A stretch of 64,000 nucleotides of DNA from Candida dubliniensis CD36 (taxonomy: Eukaryota; Ascomycota; Pichiomycetes; Serinales; Debaryomycetaceae). The first letter of the stretch is position 1. The number at the start of each line of letters is the position of its first letter. This document shows positions 39,958-51,367 of the stretch, piece by piece. The stretch is from assembly GCF_000026945.1 (NCBI RefSeq), contig NC_012862.1, positions 1,294,501 to 1,358,500 of the forward strand, written 5' to 3'. Under the pieces are notes generated by a model. The model worked only from the letters and a program-made list of their open reading frames with translations, made no database searches and was not told where the DNA came from. Position numbers and translations under genes: made by a program.

Positions 39958-40981
39958 AGTTGATTGGTAGTTTAGAAATAAAATTAGAAAGTATGGGAAA
40001 CAAAGCCCATATTTATATTACTAATAAATAAATACATTCTAATAAAGAGACTACAATTTCTAGAAGGACTTCCAATATAGTCAGCCAAGTTGTGTGAGTG
40101 TGTGTGTGTGTGTGTGTTTAAAGGGAGGTTGAAATGTAATTTGATTGATTCGCGGATTACTGCTAAATTAGGTAATCTTTGGAGTGGTCGTTTTTTTTTT
40201 TTTTTTTCGTGTCCTTAATTACATTACTTGCCTGCTTTATATGACTGATTTGTGGGGTAAAGTCATCCATCATTTTAATCAACCTTTTATAAGTATTAAA
40301 GTCAACATCCAATGTTAATAATATGTATATACCTATCTCATACTATTATAAGAAAGTTCTGTGAGCAAACTCTAAAACAGGAAACTCATGCAGGAAGGAA
40401 AACCTCAATATCTAACGGTAACAAATATGTGTAACTTCTGGTATAAGATGAAGATTTTTAAGATCGTTTGTATTCGGGTTGTAGTGTTGATTAAAAGATA
40501 CTAGGTAAATTGATATGTCTGTTTCAATAAATGTTCCGGGGACACCGGTGGTGGTAGTAAACGGGCACCCCCCAAAATACTCGTATAACGGGGAACGAGT
40601 GGACCGCGGGAAAGATTGTGATGGACCCAAACGCAAAGACCCAACGGAGATTGAAAAATAAAATTATCAGAAAAAAAATATTTATTCCAAAAATCTCCAG
40701 ATTCTTTTTCCTTTATTATCATAGATTTCTCTTTTTATTCTTTTCTTTTCACCATCTTCCCCCAATAACTACTTCAACAATTGTTTCTTCCCCATATTAG
40801 ATAGCACAATTCTTACTTTCATTTGTTTATTTACCACACAAAAAAAAAAAAGAGAGATTAAAACATTTCCTACCAATCAAGCTCCCTTTGCGTGTTAAAA
40901 CTCTTCTCCCTTCTCCTGTTTGTATTTTTCATTATAATTTAGACACAAATATAGAATTTAATAATCAACCAGAAAGCAACC
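39958..40981. promoter_or_regulatory. Divergent spacer upstream of the small ORF and CAB2
   Basis: 1 kb. A (GT)n tract at about 40097-40118, a T tract near 40192-40207 and a relatively GC-rich stretch at 40535-40620 containing GGGGACACCGG. An A/CT-rich leader precedes CAB2. The minus-strand frames over the GC-rich part look random. Confidence 0.45.
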
Positions 40982-42022
40982 ATGACACCTCCACAACTGA
41001 AAAATTTCCATACTGCCAATCCTGAATTTGAACAAGCCATTGATCGTAGTATTCCTGAATTTGCTGCAGCACAACTTTCTGATGAAGATAAATATTTCAA
41101 GAATCATAAACCACCAGTATATTTACCTGAAATTGCCGCTGAAGTCCAAGATTTTGTCAAATATCATCTTGAACATAGTCAAAAAAGAATTGCTTTAGTG
41201 ACAAGTGGTGGTACTACTGTTCCATTAGAAAATAATACTGTTAGATTTATTGATAATTTTAGTGCTGGAACTCGTGGAGCTACATCAGCAGAATATTTTT
41301 TAGAAAATGGTTATGCGGTAATTTTTTTACATCGAGAATTCTCATTGTTACCATATTCAAGACATTTCAGTCATTCTACCAATTGTTTCTTAGATTTTAT
41401 GACGGAAAAAGATAATAAAATTCAAATTAATGATCAATTTGCTGATGAAATGTTACAAGTTTGGCGTAAATATAATGAAGCTAAAGATACCAATTCTTTA
41501 TTATTGATTCCGTTTACTACTGTCAATCAATATTTATATACTTTAAAAGAAGTTCTGGAGAATTTACATATTATGAAATCTAAAGCATTATTTTATTTGG
41601 CAGCAGCAGTTTCTGATTTTTTCATTCCACAATCAAGAATGCCTCAACATAAAATACAAAGTTCTGCTACTCAAGATGGTGAATTAGTCATTAGATTAGC
41701 TCAAGTACCGAAATTTTTAAGTCGATTAGTAGAAAATTGGGCTCAAGGAGCAATGATTATAAGTTTTAAATTAGAAACTGATAATAATATTTTGATTCAA
41801 AAAGCTGAAAGCGCATTAGAAAGATATCATCATCAATTGGTTATTGGGAATTTGTTACAAACTAGGAAAAAAGAAGTTGTATTTGTTACCCCTGGGTCTG
41901 GTCATCACGAGAATTGGATTAGATTGACTGATCAAGAAATTAATGATAATGTTGAAATTGAAAGCAAAATGATTCCTGCAGTAATTAAAGTTCATGATGA
42001 ATGGATTGCTAAAAGTGGATAA
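40982..42022 (+). CDS. CAB2: Phosphopantothenate-cysteine ligase
   Basis: A 346-residue cytosolic enzyme of coenzyme A synthesis. It joins cysteine to 4'-phosphopantothenate in the second step after pantothenate kinase. The DNA/pantothenate-metabolism flavoprotein-like C-domain fold is shown by RIALVTSGGTTVPLENNTVR (about 70-89), the nucleotide/pantetheine loop FIDNFSAGTRGATSAEYFL, YLAAAVSDFFIP near residue 206, and IISFKLETDNNIL near residue 260. The length agrees with the eukaryotic single-domain PPCS (about 310-370), which lacks the fused decarboxylase seen in bacterial Dfp. A (TA)n(TG)n repeat follows the stop. Confidence 0.92.
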   Translation: MTPPQLKNFHTANPEFEQAIDRSIPEFAAAQLSDEDKYFKNHKPPVYLPEIAAEVQDFVKYHLEHSQKRIALVTSGGTTVPLENNTVRFIDNFSAGTRGATSAEYFLENGYAVIFLHREFSLLPYSRHFSHSTNCFLDFMTEKDNKIQINDQFADEMLQVWRKYNEAKDTNSLLLIPFTTVNQYLYTLKEVLENLHIMKSKALFYLAAAVSDFFIPQSRMPQHKIQSSATQDGELVIRLAQVPKFLSRLVENWAQGAMIISFKLETDNNILIQKAESALERYHHQLVIGNLLQTRKKEVVFVTPGSGHHENWIRLTDQEINDNVEIESKMIPAVIKVHDEWIAKSG

Positions 42023-42051
42023 AATTTATAGTAAAACCAATCTGTGTTAGG

Positions 42052-42056
<5 letters not shown>

Positions 42057-42100
<44 letters not shown>

Positions 42101-42101
42101 G
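42057..42101. repeat. (TA)n(TG)n compound microsatellite
   Basis: About 14 TA units followed by about 8 TG units, in the short convergent gap between CAB2 and SAM50. Confidence 0.85.
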
Positions 42102-42179
42102 ATTGGATTATTTCTATTAAACCCCTTCACCCTCTCTCCCCTAATGAATGCAAAATGGGCAGATGATTCAATCATGTAT

Positions 42180-43679
42180 TTACAAAAATGATACACCTAT
42201 ACCATATTGTATACCTTTACGAAGTGAATCTCTTTCATGAGTAACTAATGGTAACACAAAATTCAATTCAAATCTAGCCATTGGATGATTAAATAATATT
42301 CCAAATCCATAACTTATTGAATATTGATTAGTTAACTTTTGTAAATTATTAAATAAACTAATTTCTTTATTAAACCCAACTAATCTTCCAAAATTAATAA
42401 AATTATGAATTTTAAAATTAGATTCATTATATTTCGGTATATCAGTAATTAAAGATATTCCCCCATTGAAAAATAAATCACCACCAATACATGAATTATA
42501 ATCTTTTGGACCTAAACCATTAAGTAAAAATGATCTTACATCGTTTGGTCCCCCAATATAAAATCTATCTAATAATGACGATGATGATTTATCATTATTC
42601 AAAGGGTATAATAAACCAAATTTATTGGTGATGATTAAATTGGATTTGATAATTGGTAATTGTTGAACAAATTGAGTTTGAGCCACGGTTTTAATAAATG
42701 GATATTGATTTTTAAATCTCATTAATAATAATGATGGATTATTATATTCAATGCCAATTTGTAAAAATTTCCCTATTGTTGGTAAATGTTTATTATCTCT
42801 AGTATCATAATTCATATTATAAGCAATTGATGATTTAAATTGAGAACCAGCTTGTTGTAAAACTTGTAATGATTTACTTTTTTGATTATTTAATATTTTC
42901 CAACTATTTTCCATAATTATTTCATGATTTAAGTTGGAATTATAAAATTGTGTATATATTTTATTAATCATTCCTCTAGTGGTAATATTTGATTGTAACC
43001 AATCTAGATTTCTTGTATTTATCATAAATAAATTCTCATTCATATATTGTAAATTATTACCAATTGGTTGATTATAATTAATTAAATAAGATGATTTTGT
43101 TTTCGTCCCAGTAATAGCATCAAATATTAAATTTTCACCTCCACCAAATAAATTTTTCAATTGAAATTGAATATATCCATCCCCTTCTCCATTACCAATA
43201 TTAGTCCCAGTTTTAGCGAAAAATCTTTTAACAGGAACAACATTAAATACTGGCACAAGATGAAATGCTTGACTTTTGGAAAATAAAGGAGGATTAACTA
43301 AATTATTCAGTACATGTAAATTCTCAATTATCCCAGAAGATATTAAAATTTTTGATATTTGATTCACATTATTAAGATATTTCTCTAATGTCATGACTTC
43401 CCCATTAAGTAAATTTCGAAATTGATATTTTAAAAATTGATCTCGATATGATTGTCCATTAGTAATTTGTACATTTCTAATTTTCACTGGTTGATGCTTA
43501 TGATCTTGGAATAATGATTCTAAATATTGTTGATTTTGTTGAATCATTAGGTTTTGTTTATCTTGTTGTAATTGATTTAATTCTTTTTCAGCTCGAGATA
43601 AGTCCAGTGATGAATCATGAGTCGGACTAGCTGGTTTTAAACTATCCATGAATTGATCATGTTCATTATCTAATGACAT
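42180..43679 (-). CDS. SAM50: Mitochondrial outer-membrane sorting/assembly protein (Omp85 family)
   Basis: A 499-residue beta-barrel protein, the core of the SAM complex that folds beta-barrels into the mitochondrial outer membrane. An N-terminal POTRA-like domain (about 55-150: PVKIRNVQITNG, FLKYQFRNLLNGEVMTLEKY) is followed by the barrel. The family motif near the C-terminus appears as DRFYIGGPNDVRSFLLNGLGP (given in part), equivalent to the (V/I)RG(F/Y)-type loop 6 motif. The final strand is FELNFVLPLVTHERDSLRKG and ends YGIGVSFL, a typical beta-signal end with a terminal hydrophobic residue. Length is close to yeast Sam50 (484). Convergent with CAB2. Confidence 0.9.
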   Translation of the reverse strand: MSLDNEHDQFMDSLKPASPTHDSSLDLSRAEKELNQLQQDKQNLMIQQNQQYLESLFQDHKHQPVKIRNVQITNGQSYRDQFLKYQFRNLLNGEVMTLEKYLNNVNQISKILISSGIIENLHVLNNLVNPPLFSKSQAFHLVPVFNVVPVKRFFAKTGTNIGNGEGDGYIQFQLKNLFGGGENLIFDAITGTKTKSSYLINYNQPIGNNLQYMNENLFMINTRNLDWLQSNITTRGMINKIYTQFYNSNLNHEIIMENSWKILNNQKSKSLQVLQQAGSQFKSSIAYNMNYDTRDNKHLPTIGKFLQIGIEYNNPSLLLMRFKNQYPFIKTVAQTQFVQQLPIIKSNLIITNKFGLLYPLNNDKSSSSLLDRFYIGGPNDVRSFLLNGLGPKDYNSCIGGDLFFNGGISLITDIPKYNESNFKIHNFINFGRLVGFNKEISLFNNLQKLTNQYSISYGFGILFNHPMARFELNFVLPLVTHERDSLRKGIQYGIGVSFL

Positions 43680-44061
43680 GATCTATAGTTTCTATATGTT
43701 GATGTTATTAGGCAGACCTGACTAAATGACTGTTTTTGATGTGAAAAATTTGTAGAAAAAGAAAGTAGGTTTTGCACGACTTGGTTAATGTTTTTTTTTT
43801 TTTTTTTTTTTTTCGTGTATTCATGTTAGAATCTTTAACCCTTCGTATTTTTATCGGTATATACATCCAGTCAATGTAGAGCTAGATAATTTAATTATAC
43901 TTGGTAATTCAAGTTAACGTCTCATTAAGAAAGTTCATTTATATAATACACAATATCTGTAAAAAAAAATACAAAAAAAATATGAAAACAAAGAAAGAAG
44001 ATAAACGTCAAAAAAAAAAAAAAAAAAAAAAAGAAAAGACAAACCAACAAGTTGATTAAAG
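43680..44061. other. Spacer between SAM50 start and CRZ1 stop
   Basis: 382 bases with the SAM50 promoter (T tract at about 43790-43814) and the CRZ1 3' region (A tract near 44011-44032). No gene. Confidence 0.5.
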
Positions 44062-46188
44062 CTAAGTAATTTCAACACCACTACTAGTAGCAATTGGTTT
44101 ACCATTTGAATTTGCTTGTTCTTCCAACAACAACCGCTTAACACATTGCTTCCCGGCTTCGGTTTGAAAATGTCGTCGCAAAGCGTCAGCACGAGCAAAC
44201 AGTTTACCACACCCCCATCGAGTTCCATCTTGTAAATATCCTTCACATTTAAAATTCTTAATACCTTGATGTAATAGCTCATGTCGTTTCTTATCATGAG
44301 ATCGAGCAAACAGTTTACCACATTTACTACATATAAAAGGCTTTTCTTGTGTATGAGTTCGAATATGTGATTTTAAATTGTAAGGACGAGTGAAACGTTT
44401 ATCACATAAATGACATGCATATAAACTTGGATGTTTTTGAGTTCGTTTTGACGACAGTGATGGTAATGCCAACTCTAACATTTTCTCTCGTGATTGTAAT
44501 ACATCTTCTGATTCATTATCGGAGGCGTCATTTGGTGATTTCGATCTTGATCGAGGAGATACACTATGAGGATTGGTTGATGACCTTGATGCATGACTTT
44601 TCCTTCGTCCTCGTTTCACCGATTGGAATTCTTCTGGGTTTAATAGATTATTTTCATCGTTGCCACTGGCATAACTATCATGATTGGAGTTTGGTGATGA
44701 AGGTAATAATTGTGAATTCGGTAAAAGACTATTACCATCGCCATTGTTGTGATATTGACTGCCTTTATCAATATCACTTCGTGGTGAATTATGAATTGAT
44801 GAATTTGCTGAAGAATTACTAAATAATGATGGTGTTTTGGCTGCAACTTCCTCAGGGGCTTGATTGATGGAAATAATTATTCCTGAAGCATCTCGATGAA
44901 TCTGTAAACTATCATTGTCATTACTTTGTCTTGTTTGTTGATTTAATTGATTATAATTGGATAAATTATTTTCTGTCAATAACTGGTTAGAATTGTTCGT
45001 AGCTGCAGTACTCACAATATCAAGTTGGCTGTTATTGTTATCGTTAGTGGAACCACTGTTATTTAAATCCTTGTCGTTGCCGTAAGATTTCACTTCTTGT
45101 TGTTGAGGTGGAGGAGTCACTGTTATATCGAAATCAAATTTCATTTGTGGGTTTGAAAAACTATACTGTTGATTGATATTAGCTTGTTGTTGCTGTTGTT
45201 GTTGCTCGTCTTGTTTAACTTGAATCTCAGAAAATTGATGTGTTGCTAATTCAATGCCACTGTTACCAGTGTTGACTCTTTGTTCCATCATCGCTAGACT
45301 AGTGTATACTTCTTGTCCACTACCACCCCATTTCATACTATCTTCCATAGAAGGCAAATTCGTTGAACTAACAGATTGTCCAAGTTGTATTTCACCTGCA
45401 CTCAAAAATTCGTTAACAGAATCAAAATGTTGATTTACAGAAACTCCCAAGTTATTGGATGGGTCAAGGTGTTGTGACCCAACATCAGATAATGCAGAAG
45501 GTATCACTGGGGGAACAAAACTATTGTTGCTAACATGGGAAGCTGCATCTAAAAATGGAGATGCAGGTTGTGATGAATTGTCTGAGTACAAGGAATGCGA
45601 TGAATATTGTGACGGCGAACGAGGATTTAATAAATTGTTGTTGTTGCTACTATTAGTGTGATTCACTTGTAAGAAATCTTGCAGCAGTTGTGAATAATGG
45701 CCAGGTGAAAAGGGGGTACTGAGTTGTGATGTTGGAGATAGAAATTCGTTAGTGGTAAATTGAGGTAAGTCCTTTGTGTTTAATGATATGTCTGACGCGT
45801 TATCATTTATATAAATGTTTGAAGGAGGGTAATTGAAATTAGGCAATGGGTCATCTGTCAATTCCACAGTAGGTGCTGGTGGAGGCTCAAATGATGAATT
45901 GTTGGAATATTGAAACTGGGTGGACATGTCCTCATACATATGTTGTTGGTTTTGTTGTCGGTTTGATGAATTTCCAGAAAATGTGTAGTCTTCATAGTTA
46001 CTGCTGTTTTTGTTGTTGTCGGTATTTTCAGTATAGTAGTTGTTGATATCTTGGGATTCCTGTGTGAGCATAATTTTGTTTAACGATTGATCGGTATCAG
46101 CTTTCCTAATTACAATGGAAGGAGGTGATATATCAAAGTTATCATATAGTTGCGACCCCTCGTCCTGTGGATAGGGATTATCAGACAT
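44062..46188 (-). CDS. CRZ1: Calcineurin-regulated zinc-finger transcription factor
   Basis: A 708-residue transcription factor that enters the nucleus when calcineurin dephosphorylates it, and activates Ca2+, wall-stress and azole-tolerance genes. The DNA-binding region at about 590-682 has two classical C2H2 fingers ([19 protein letters not shown] and [19 protein letters not shown]), then a third variant finger ([19 protein letters not shown]...RRHF). The order and linker match Crz1. Upstream is a long Ser/Asn/Gln-rich region with [13 protein letters not shown] phosphosites and an [10 protein letters not shown] basic patch. PSIVIR at residues 23-28 fits the PxIxIT calcineurin-docking pattern, and GIIISIN near 438 resembles the yeast docking site PIISIQ. 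Upstream DNA of 3 kb is gene-free. Confidence 0.93.
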   Translation of the reverse strand: MSDNPYPQDEGSQLYDNFDISPPSIVIRKADTDQSLNKIMLTQESQDINNYYTENTDNNKNSSNYEDYTFSGNSSNRQQNQQHMYEDMSTQFQYSNNSSFEPPPAPTVELTDDPLPNFNYPPSNIYINDNASDISLNTKDLPQFTTNEFLSPTSQLSTPFSPGHYSQLLQDFLQVNHTNSSNNNNLLNPRSPSQYSSHSLYSDNSSQPASPFLDAASHVSNNSFVPPVIPSALSDVGSQHLDPSNNLGVSVNQHFDSVNEFLSAGEIQLGQSVSSTNLPSMEDSMKWGGSGQEVYTSLAMMEQRVNTGNSGIELATHQFSEIQVKQDEQQQQQQQANINQQYSFSNPQMKFDFDITVTPPPQQQEVKSYGNDKDLNNSGSTNDNNNSQLDIVSTAATNNSNQLLTENNLSNYNQLNQQTRQSNDNDSLQIHRDASGIIISINQAPEEVAAKTPSLFSNSSANSSIHNSPRSDIDKGSQYHNNGDGNSLLPNSQLLPSSPNSNHDSYASGNDENNLLNPEEFQSVKRGRRKSHASRSSTNPHSVSPRSRSKSPNDASDNESEDVLQSREKMLELALPSLSSKRTQKHPSLYACHLCDKRFTRPYNLKSHIRTHTQEKPFICSKCGKLFARSHDKKRHELLHQGIKNFKCEGYLQDGTRWGCGKLFARADALRRHFQTEAGKQCVKRLLLEEQANSNGKPIATSSGVEIT

Positions 46189-49100
46189 GGTTGTGATTTA
46201 TGAAAATGAAATTTAGGACAAAATGAAATATAGCTTAGTAGGCTTGAGTGTAAATAGAATGACCAAATTAAAATGTTTCTTATTGCTCGATATTCTTTAT
46301 AATTTTAGTCGAATTATAAGAAATTTTTCGTGGTTGTCAAGGGAAAACAAAACAATACTAACAATAAAAAAACACTTGGGTCTATTTAATTAGCTTGGAA
46401 ATGTAGCCGAATACTTTTGTTGAAAGTTGATATCGGTGATGAATATATGAAAGATTCCTCCCCACAGAATATATTTAAAGATAAGCTAATAATGAAAAAT
46501 GTAGCAAAGGTTGTAAAAAAAAATCACAAGTATTCAATCCACTGGCAATCACAAATAACTAAATAAATTTAATTATAGTAAAATGATGACAGTTGGAATA
46601 TATAAGTTGATGGACTAGTTTGTTTAAGTATGTAAGTATATTAGTGTGATAATGTTCTAAGTTGTTTATTTTTATTTTCTTCTCTAAAAAAATATTCTTG
46701 AGTAATTTGAGGGACACATTCACACTCACTTAACACACACGAAAAAAATTGAATACTAGTAATAGTAGTAATAGTGTTCTTATTAATGTCGCCTTTTTAT
46801 GTCTCACTTAAGAAATTTAATTTGTATTTATTGTTTTTGGAATAATATACACTACCCACACACCGTCTCTATATTACTATAATCACACTCGTAAAGTCTT
46901 TCTAGGGTATATAGATATTATTTCTATTAGTAGTAGTATTGGGAAACAATTGAATATAATGTTGCTATATATATATATTCTTTAAGTTGTATGGATTGAT
47001 TCTCTTATCGTTTTTTTGGTTTCTTTGAAAGTGGAATTCTAAATTTAAATCTCCCCAATTATAAATACTAGGACTAGTAGTTTATTTATAGATTGTAATT
47101 AAACTTCTTTCTTTGGTTTGTAATTTTGGGTAAATTTAGATCAATTGAAACTATTGGAAATATAACTATCACATTCAAAACTACAACAGCAGCTATATGG
47201 AGAAATAGGAGGTGGATATTAGTTGCTTTATATTACTGTTTATTTAGCAATCAAATACCGTAAATACCCGTTTTCACCAATACTATTGTGATTTACTTTC
47301 TACATTATATTTTTTCATTCTTGTTGGGGTCTTCTCTCCTATTTTTGTGTCCTACATCTTGAATTGTTATTATAGAATACAAGTAATTGAGTTTATATTG
47401 CATCACTTGATTTCAATGGGACAAAGGGGGAATGCAAACTGTGTTGTTTGTAATAATATATTGTTGTTGCTGCTGCTAGTTGGATTCGGCTAGAATCACT
47501 AAGGCATACCTTTTTGATTATCCCCGGAAAAAGTACAAGTACAATGGCTACAGGGTAGTTTATTGGTGTTTCTAATAAATTGAATTCCTATGTCTTTAAG
47601 TCACCCTAGTTTTTTGAATCTTTCATGGTTAACAAGGAGTCAATTGAAGATATACTCTTAGTAATTTAAAAATGGTACAAACAATCCGTGTTTGAAGACC
47701 AACAAATGAAGATGAATCTCTGCTTTCTCTTTTAATGTTGATTGCAAAATTAATGGTTTGCATGGAAAAAAAAAAGATGAAGTAAGCAACAAAAAAAAAT
47801 CGTAGAGAAGGCGCAGCACATATTTGGTATTTGTGACCGTTATAATGCTATCACCACCACCACCGCTTATTGTTGTGCCAGTCCCAAAATTCTAAACTTT
47901 TTATTAAAAAACTTTGATGTGGGAATATAAAACCAAAAGATTAGCTTTACGGGTATAAAAGCGTACAAAATAGTTCTGGTATTGGAAGTATTTGCAAGTT
48001 TAAGATGGAGAAGAGGCTGAGAAATAAAGAAATTCATAACCATCACTAGTTTGGTGTTGGTTTTACAACTAAGGCATCTCCGAAAATGAAGCCATTTGGG
48101 GGGGGTATTTGCATGAGTTATAATATGCATTCGGTTTTAAATATTTTATAGGTCAGTAAATTTATTTTATGATCATTATGTATTCAGCCTCGAAATCTCG
48201 AACAATAGCCAAACGTAAATTTTGGGACTTAATTCAGAATTGCTTGATAATTTTGGCATCTCTTTAATCCTATTTTTAGTACTACTACCACTAACGTTTG
48301 ACTAGTATAAGCAAGTATAACCACCGAGTTTATCCAACGGCAGGAAAGTCCCCCCCTTTTTTTTTCTTCCAATATGATTTTTCTTTGTAGTAACAGGACG
48401 ACAACTTATGACATTGATCATTCATTGTCTCAAGGTCCAGTTTTCCTCCTGACAAGAATAAAATGTGTAACGAGCTAAAAATATTAACTAGTCTTTTAGT
48501 AATATCTATCAATTGTAATACATACTGCTTACTAATAACGAATTTGTATCGGGTTATTGTTTAACCGGACTTTTAATGGTGGTACCCTAATGTCTAAATT
48601 TACAAATCCAATGCAACAGCTAATAAGGTTGTTTCTCTTGAATAGGGGGTCATTACACTAGCTTCATTTCACCATATTTTCACAAGCCACTTTTTATGTT
48701 TGACCCTGAATAAGATTATAGATACATCTGTGCTTTTGTAAGCTTGTATAGATGCCATTCATCTCATTAATTATATGAACATATTCCGTATTTAAAAGTT
48801 GAATCATACATCTGATGTTGGGAAAACAAAAATTGAACACCTTATAACTGTTAAATAAAAATTTCCTTAAATAAGCGTATATTGATTATAATGAATCTGT
48901 CATTGAATATGTAAAATTATATCAAATAACATAGAATAATTTAAATGAATTGACTTCATCTATTGATATAGATTAAAAAAGATCTCCAGTATCTTTATAT
49001 GCGCTGTCGTTTCAAACAAAGTGTTTAACAAGTCTCTAGTTTAGTGTGTGTCTTTGGTGTGTTCCTCTTTTCTATACTTAAAAACAAGCACACGAACCAG

Positions 49101-49242
49101 ATTTATTAATGCTTTCTTCTCCTGAGAAAAGTGGATCTTGATAGCTTAATTGTAACTCTTACCAATGCTAACAGATCATTGAATTTGAAATTATATGCTA
49201 GTAATTAATGTAGTTGGAATGTACCAATGTTCGTTCTCATAC
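46189..49242. promoter_or_regulatory. Long spacer upstream of CRZ1
   Basis: 3 kb with no supported gene on either strand. It contains the CRZ1 promoter/leader and the SGF11 3' region. Features seen are only short A/T tracts, an (AT)n near 46969-46979 and a G-run at 48099-48106. Open frames are short and of random composition. Confidence 0.4.
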
Positions 49243-49706
49243 TCATTTCCTTTTCCGTTCCAAACATTTACTTATATGAGATGCAAATCTTCCACCGGCA
49301 ATATTTCTACCACAATTAAGACATTGGAAATATCTTGATGTTTCTAATTGTTTTAATTTCGATTTATCTTGAATTGTGGAATTTTCCATTTCAGTATTAT
49401 TTTCATCACTTGTACCACCATTATTGGCAATAATAGAAGCTGTACCATTGGAGTTGAGGTTGGCATTGGATGAATTTAATAATGAAGAATGATCTTTAAT
49501 GTTGGTTAAACTAGTTAATGTGTGTTGTTTAATGATATTGTTGATTAGATCATTTAATATAGAATCAGCCTTGAAAAGAAAGATAATAGTTAGTATAAAT
49601 TTTCAATTAAATACTATTTGACAATTATAGAAGTTTAATTTTTTTTATATATTATCCTTGTTAGTTTTCATACTAATGTTTTGTAAGTTATTGGTGTACT
49701 TGTCAT
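49243..49706 (-). CDS. SGF11: SAGA deubiquitinase-module subunit Sgf11, with one intron
   Basis: Exon 1 is 49706-49674 and exon 2 is 49569-49243 on the minus strand, joined in phase 0 to give 119 residues. The start reads [11 protein letters not shown] and continues across the junction as [15 protein letters not shown], matching the amphipathic N-terminal helix of yeast Sgf11, which packs with Ubp8, Sgf73 and Sus1. A Ser/Asn-rich linker follows. The C-terminal Sgf11 zinc finger is [20 protein letters not shown] then KC (Cys-x2-Cys...His-x3-Cys), ending ERKRK. Yeast Sgf11 is 99 residues, so length fits. Exon 2 has no in-frame ATG near its start, which independently argues for the spliced model. 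It is divergent from SEN54, with 227 bases between the starts. Confidence 0.88.
49570..49673 (-). other. Intron of SGF11
   Basis: 104 bases. Donor GTATGA at 49673, a perfect TACTAAC branch point about 20 bases before the acceptor, a pyrimidine-rich tract and a CAAG acceptor ending at 49570. The GTATGA donor is a variant of the usual GTATGT. Confidence 0.85.
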
Positions 49707-49933
49707 ATCTCTATATATGAATCAAGGGTGTGTGTGTGTGTGTGTGTGTGTGTTATCGAATTGATCTAATGGGTGTTGATTTGATTTGAACGGGATTGAG
49801 ATCTAGCCTAGGGCCAAGTTTTTTTTTTTTTTTTCCAACACGACTCGAACGGAAAAATGTGTGTGTCGTATTTTTTTCAGTTGCGATTGAGTTTGTCTCA
49901 TCGCTTCCAACTAACACCTATCAGAGAAGTGTA
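49707..49933. promoter_or_regulatory. Bidirectional SGF11/SEN54 promoter
   Basis: 227 bases between the two proposed starts, with a (GT)n tract at 49728-49753 and a T tract near 49819-49834. These are the only recognisable elements. Confidence 0.5.
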
Positions 49934-51295
49934 ATGACAGGTGAACAACTAGAGTCAAAGACATCAAAGGGAACACAAAACATTAACAAAGTTATTGATA
50001 ACGATAACGACAATGACAATGATGATGATAAATTTCAAACTGAACAAGTTTATGACGTAGAAGATGAAATACAAGATTGGAAATTCTTGAATAAATCAAG
50101 TATACCGAAAAGAGGTACCAAAGAATTTGAACCTGATGGAACAAATTTTCAAATTTCAGCATTAGAACAATCACAAAAAACAATGTTTCAAGCAATTAGT
50201 AATGTTAGAGGACATCATGCTACTAAAAAATTAATTGGAATTTGGATACCCACTGATCAATATTGTTTTATTCCACAAATTCGAGGTAATTATTTCAAAG
50301 ATTTAGGGAGAGCAATAAATATTGGGAGATTTCAAGGGATGAGATTGAATAGTTTGGAAACAATTTATTTGGCAGAAAGAGGATCTTTGGTCGTGTATTT
50401 AGGGAATGAGGAGTACTGTAATTGGCTATATAATACCACTGATGAAAACGACAAGGATGAAGACGAAAGTGTATCGTTTGACGTTGAATCAAAGCTAGTT
50501 GCATTGGATTTGGAATATTTGTATAGTTTGTTAACTATTTCACTTCCAGACTACCAAGTTTATGCTTATTTGAAAAGATTGGGATATATCATACAAGAAT
50601 ATAAAGTACATGATGATGATGATGTGGTGACAACTTCAACATCGACAAAGAAATCCAAACCAGAACTGGTGGTTAATTTCACTTTATGGCCTCGTGAGTG
50701 GGGGATCATGGCATATCCTTTTTTCCATTCACAACATTTCAAAACTAAACATTATTTCAAATACACTGATGTCTTTAAGAATCTAAAGTTGAATTTTAAA
50801 CCAATTGAGTGCAGTCCAACTGAATCAAACATTAACATAACATTCAATGTATGGAAACCATCGCCATCATTTTCTAAAAAGACCCCACCACCGCCAGATT
50901 TTCAATTATGTGTTGTTGACACATCCAAGAATACCGATTTCTTGAATCTTCCACAAATTCAAAGATTGCTTTTCCAATTATCACCACCGCAAAAGCCAAC
51001 CAAGAAGATTAAATCTACTAATAAAATGGAATCAAAACGAGATATTCGCGCAAGAAGATATGCTGAACGTCAAGCTAAATTGGATAAACAATTACAATTA
51101 AAGAATGAATATTATAGACTACGTGACGATTGTTTCAAAAATGGTGGTCAACCAGTTATTCTTGCTATTGTTAATAATGGTATTATGAATTTCATATCTT
51201 TATCACCAGGTCAATTTAATTCATTACAAAGTGTCAAATCTCGATTAAATGAAATATACCCTGAAAAAATGCATTCAATCATATATAATGAATGA
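49934..51295 (+). CDS. SEN54: tRNA-splicing endonuclease subunit Sen54
   Basis: A 453-residue structural subunit of the heterotetrameric endonuclease that cuts introns from pre-tRNAs; in yeast it sits on the mitochondrial surface with Sen2. The N-terminal Sen54 domain is clear: EDEIQDWKFLNKSSIPKRG, then KEFEPDGTN and RGHHATKKLIGIW. It continues with IGRFQGMRLNSLETIYLAERGSL (in part) and LPDYQVYAYLKRLGYII. The C-terminus is basic. The frame is open upstream to an ATG at 49796, but that stretch is a poly-Phe from the T tract and does not look like protein, so the Met at 49934 (MTGEQLESK) is chosen. Divergent from SGF11 and convergent with SKN1, with 72 bases between stops. Confidence 0.88.
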   Translation: MTGEQLESKTSKGTQNINKVIDNDNDNDNDDDKFQTEQVYDVEDEIQDWKFLNKSSIPKRGTKEFEPDGTNFQISALEQSQKTMFQAISNVRGHHATKKLIGIWIPTDQYCFIPQIRGNYFKDLGRAINIGRFQGMRLNSLETIYLAERGSLVVYLGNEEYCNWLYNTTDENDKDEDESVSFDVESKLVALDLEYLYSLLTISLPDYQVYAYLKRLGYIIQEYKVHDDDDVVTTSTSTKKSKPELVVNFTLWPREWGIMAYPFFHSQHFKTKHYFKYTDVFKNLKLNFKPIECSPTESNINITFNVWKPSPSFSKKTPPPPDFQLCVVDTSKNTDFLNLPQIQRLLFQLSPPQKPTKKIKSTNKMESKRDIRARRYAERQAKLDKQLQLKNEYYRLRDDCFKNGGQPVILAIVNNGIMNFISLSPGQFNSLQSVKSRLNEIYPEKMHSIIYNE

Positions 51296-51367
51296 AATTT
51301 ATATTTAATAGTATAGAACAATATAAATGTAGTGTATACACATGCAGTTAAAGAACAAGGTTTATGC

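Noticed and set aside
43935..44321. 128-codon minus-strand frame at the CRZ1 3' end
   Set aside because: It is a shifted frame of the CRZ1 zinc-finger exon that then runs through an A/T tract as poly-Phe.
47867..48130. 87-codon minus-strand frame upstream of CRZ1
   Set aside because: Composition is random for AT-rich DNA and no family resemblance or signal was seen.
49840..49868. GTTCGAGTC on the minus strand, resembling a tRNA B box
   Set aside because: The T-arm stem does not close, there is no A box at the right distance, and the stretch beyond it is poly-A rather than a T terminator.
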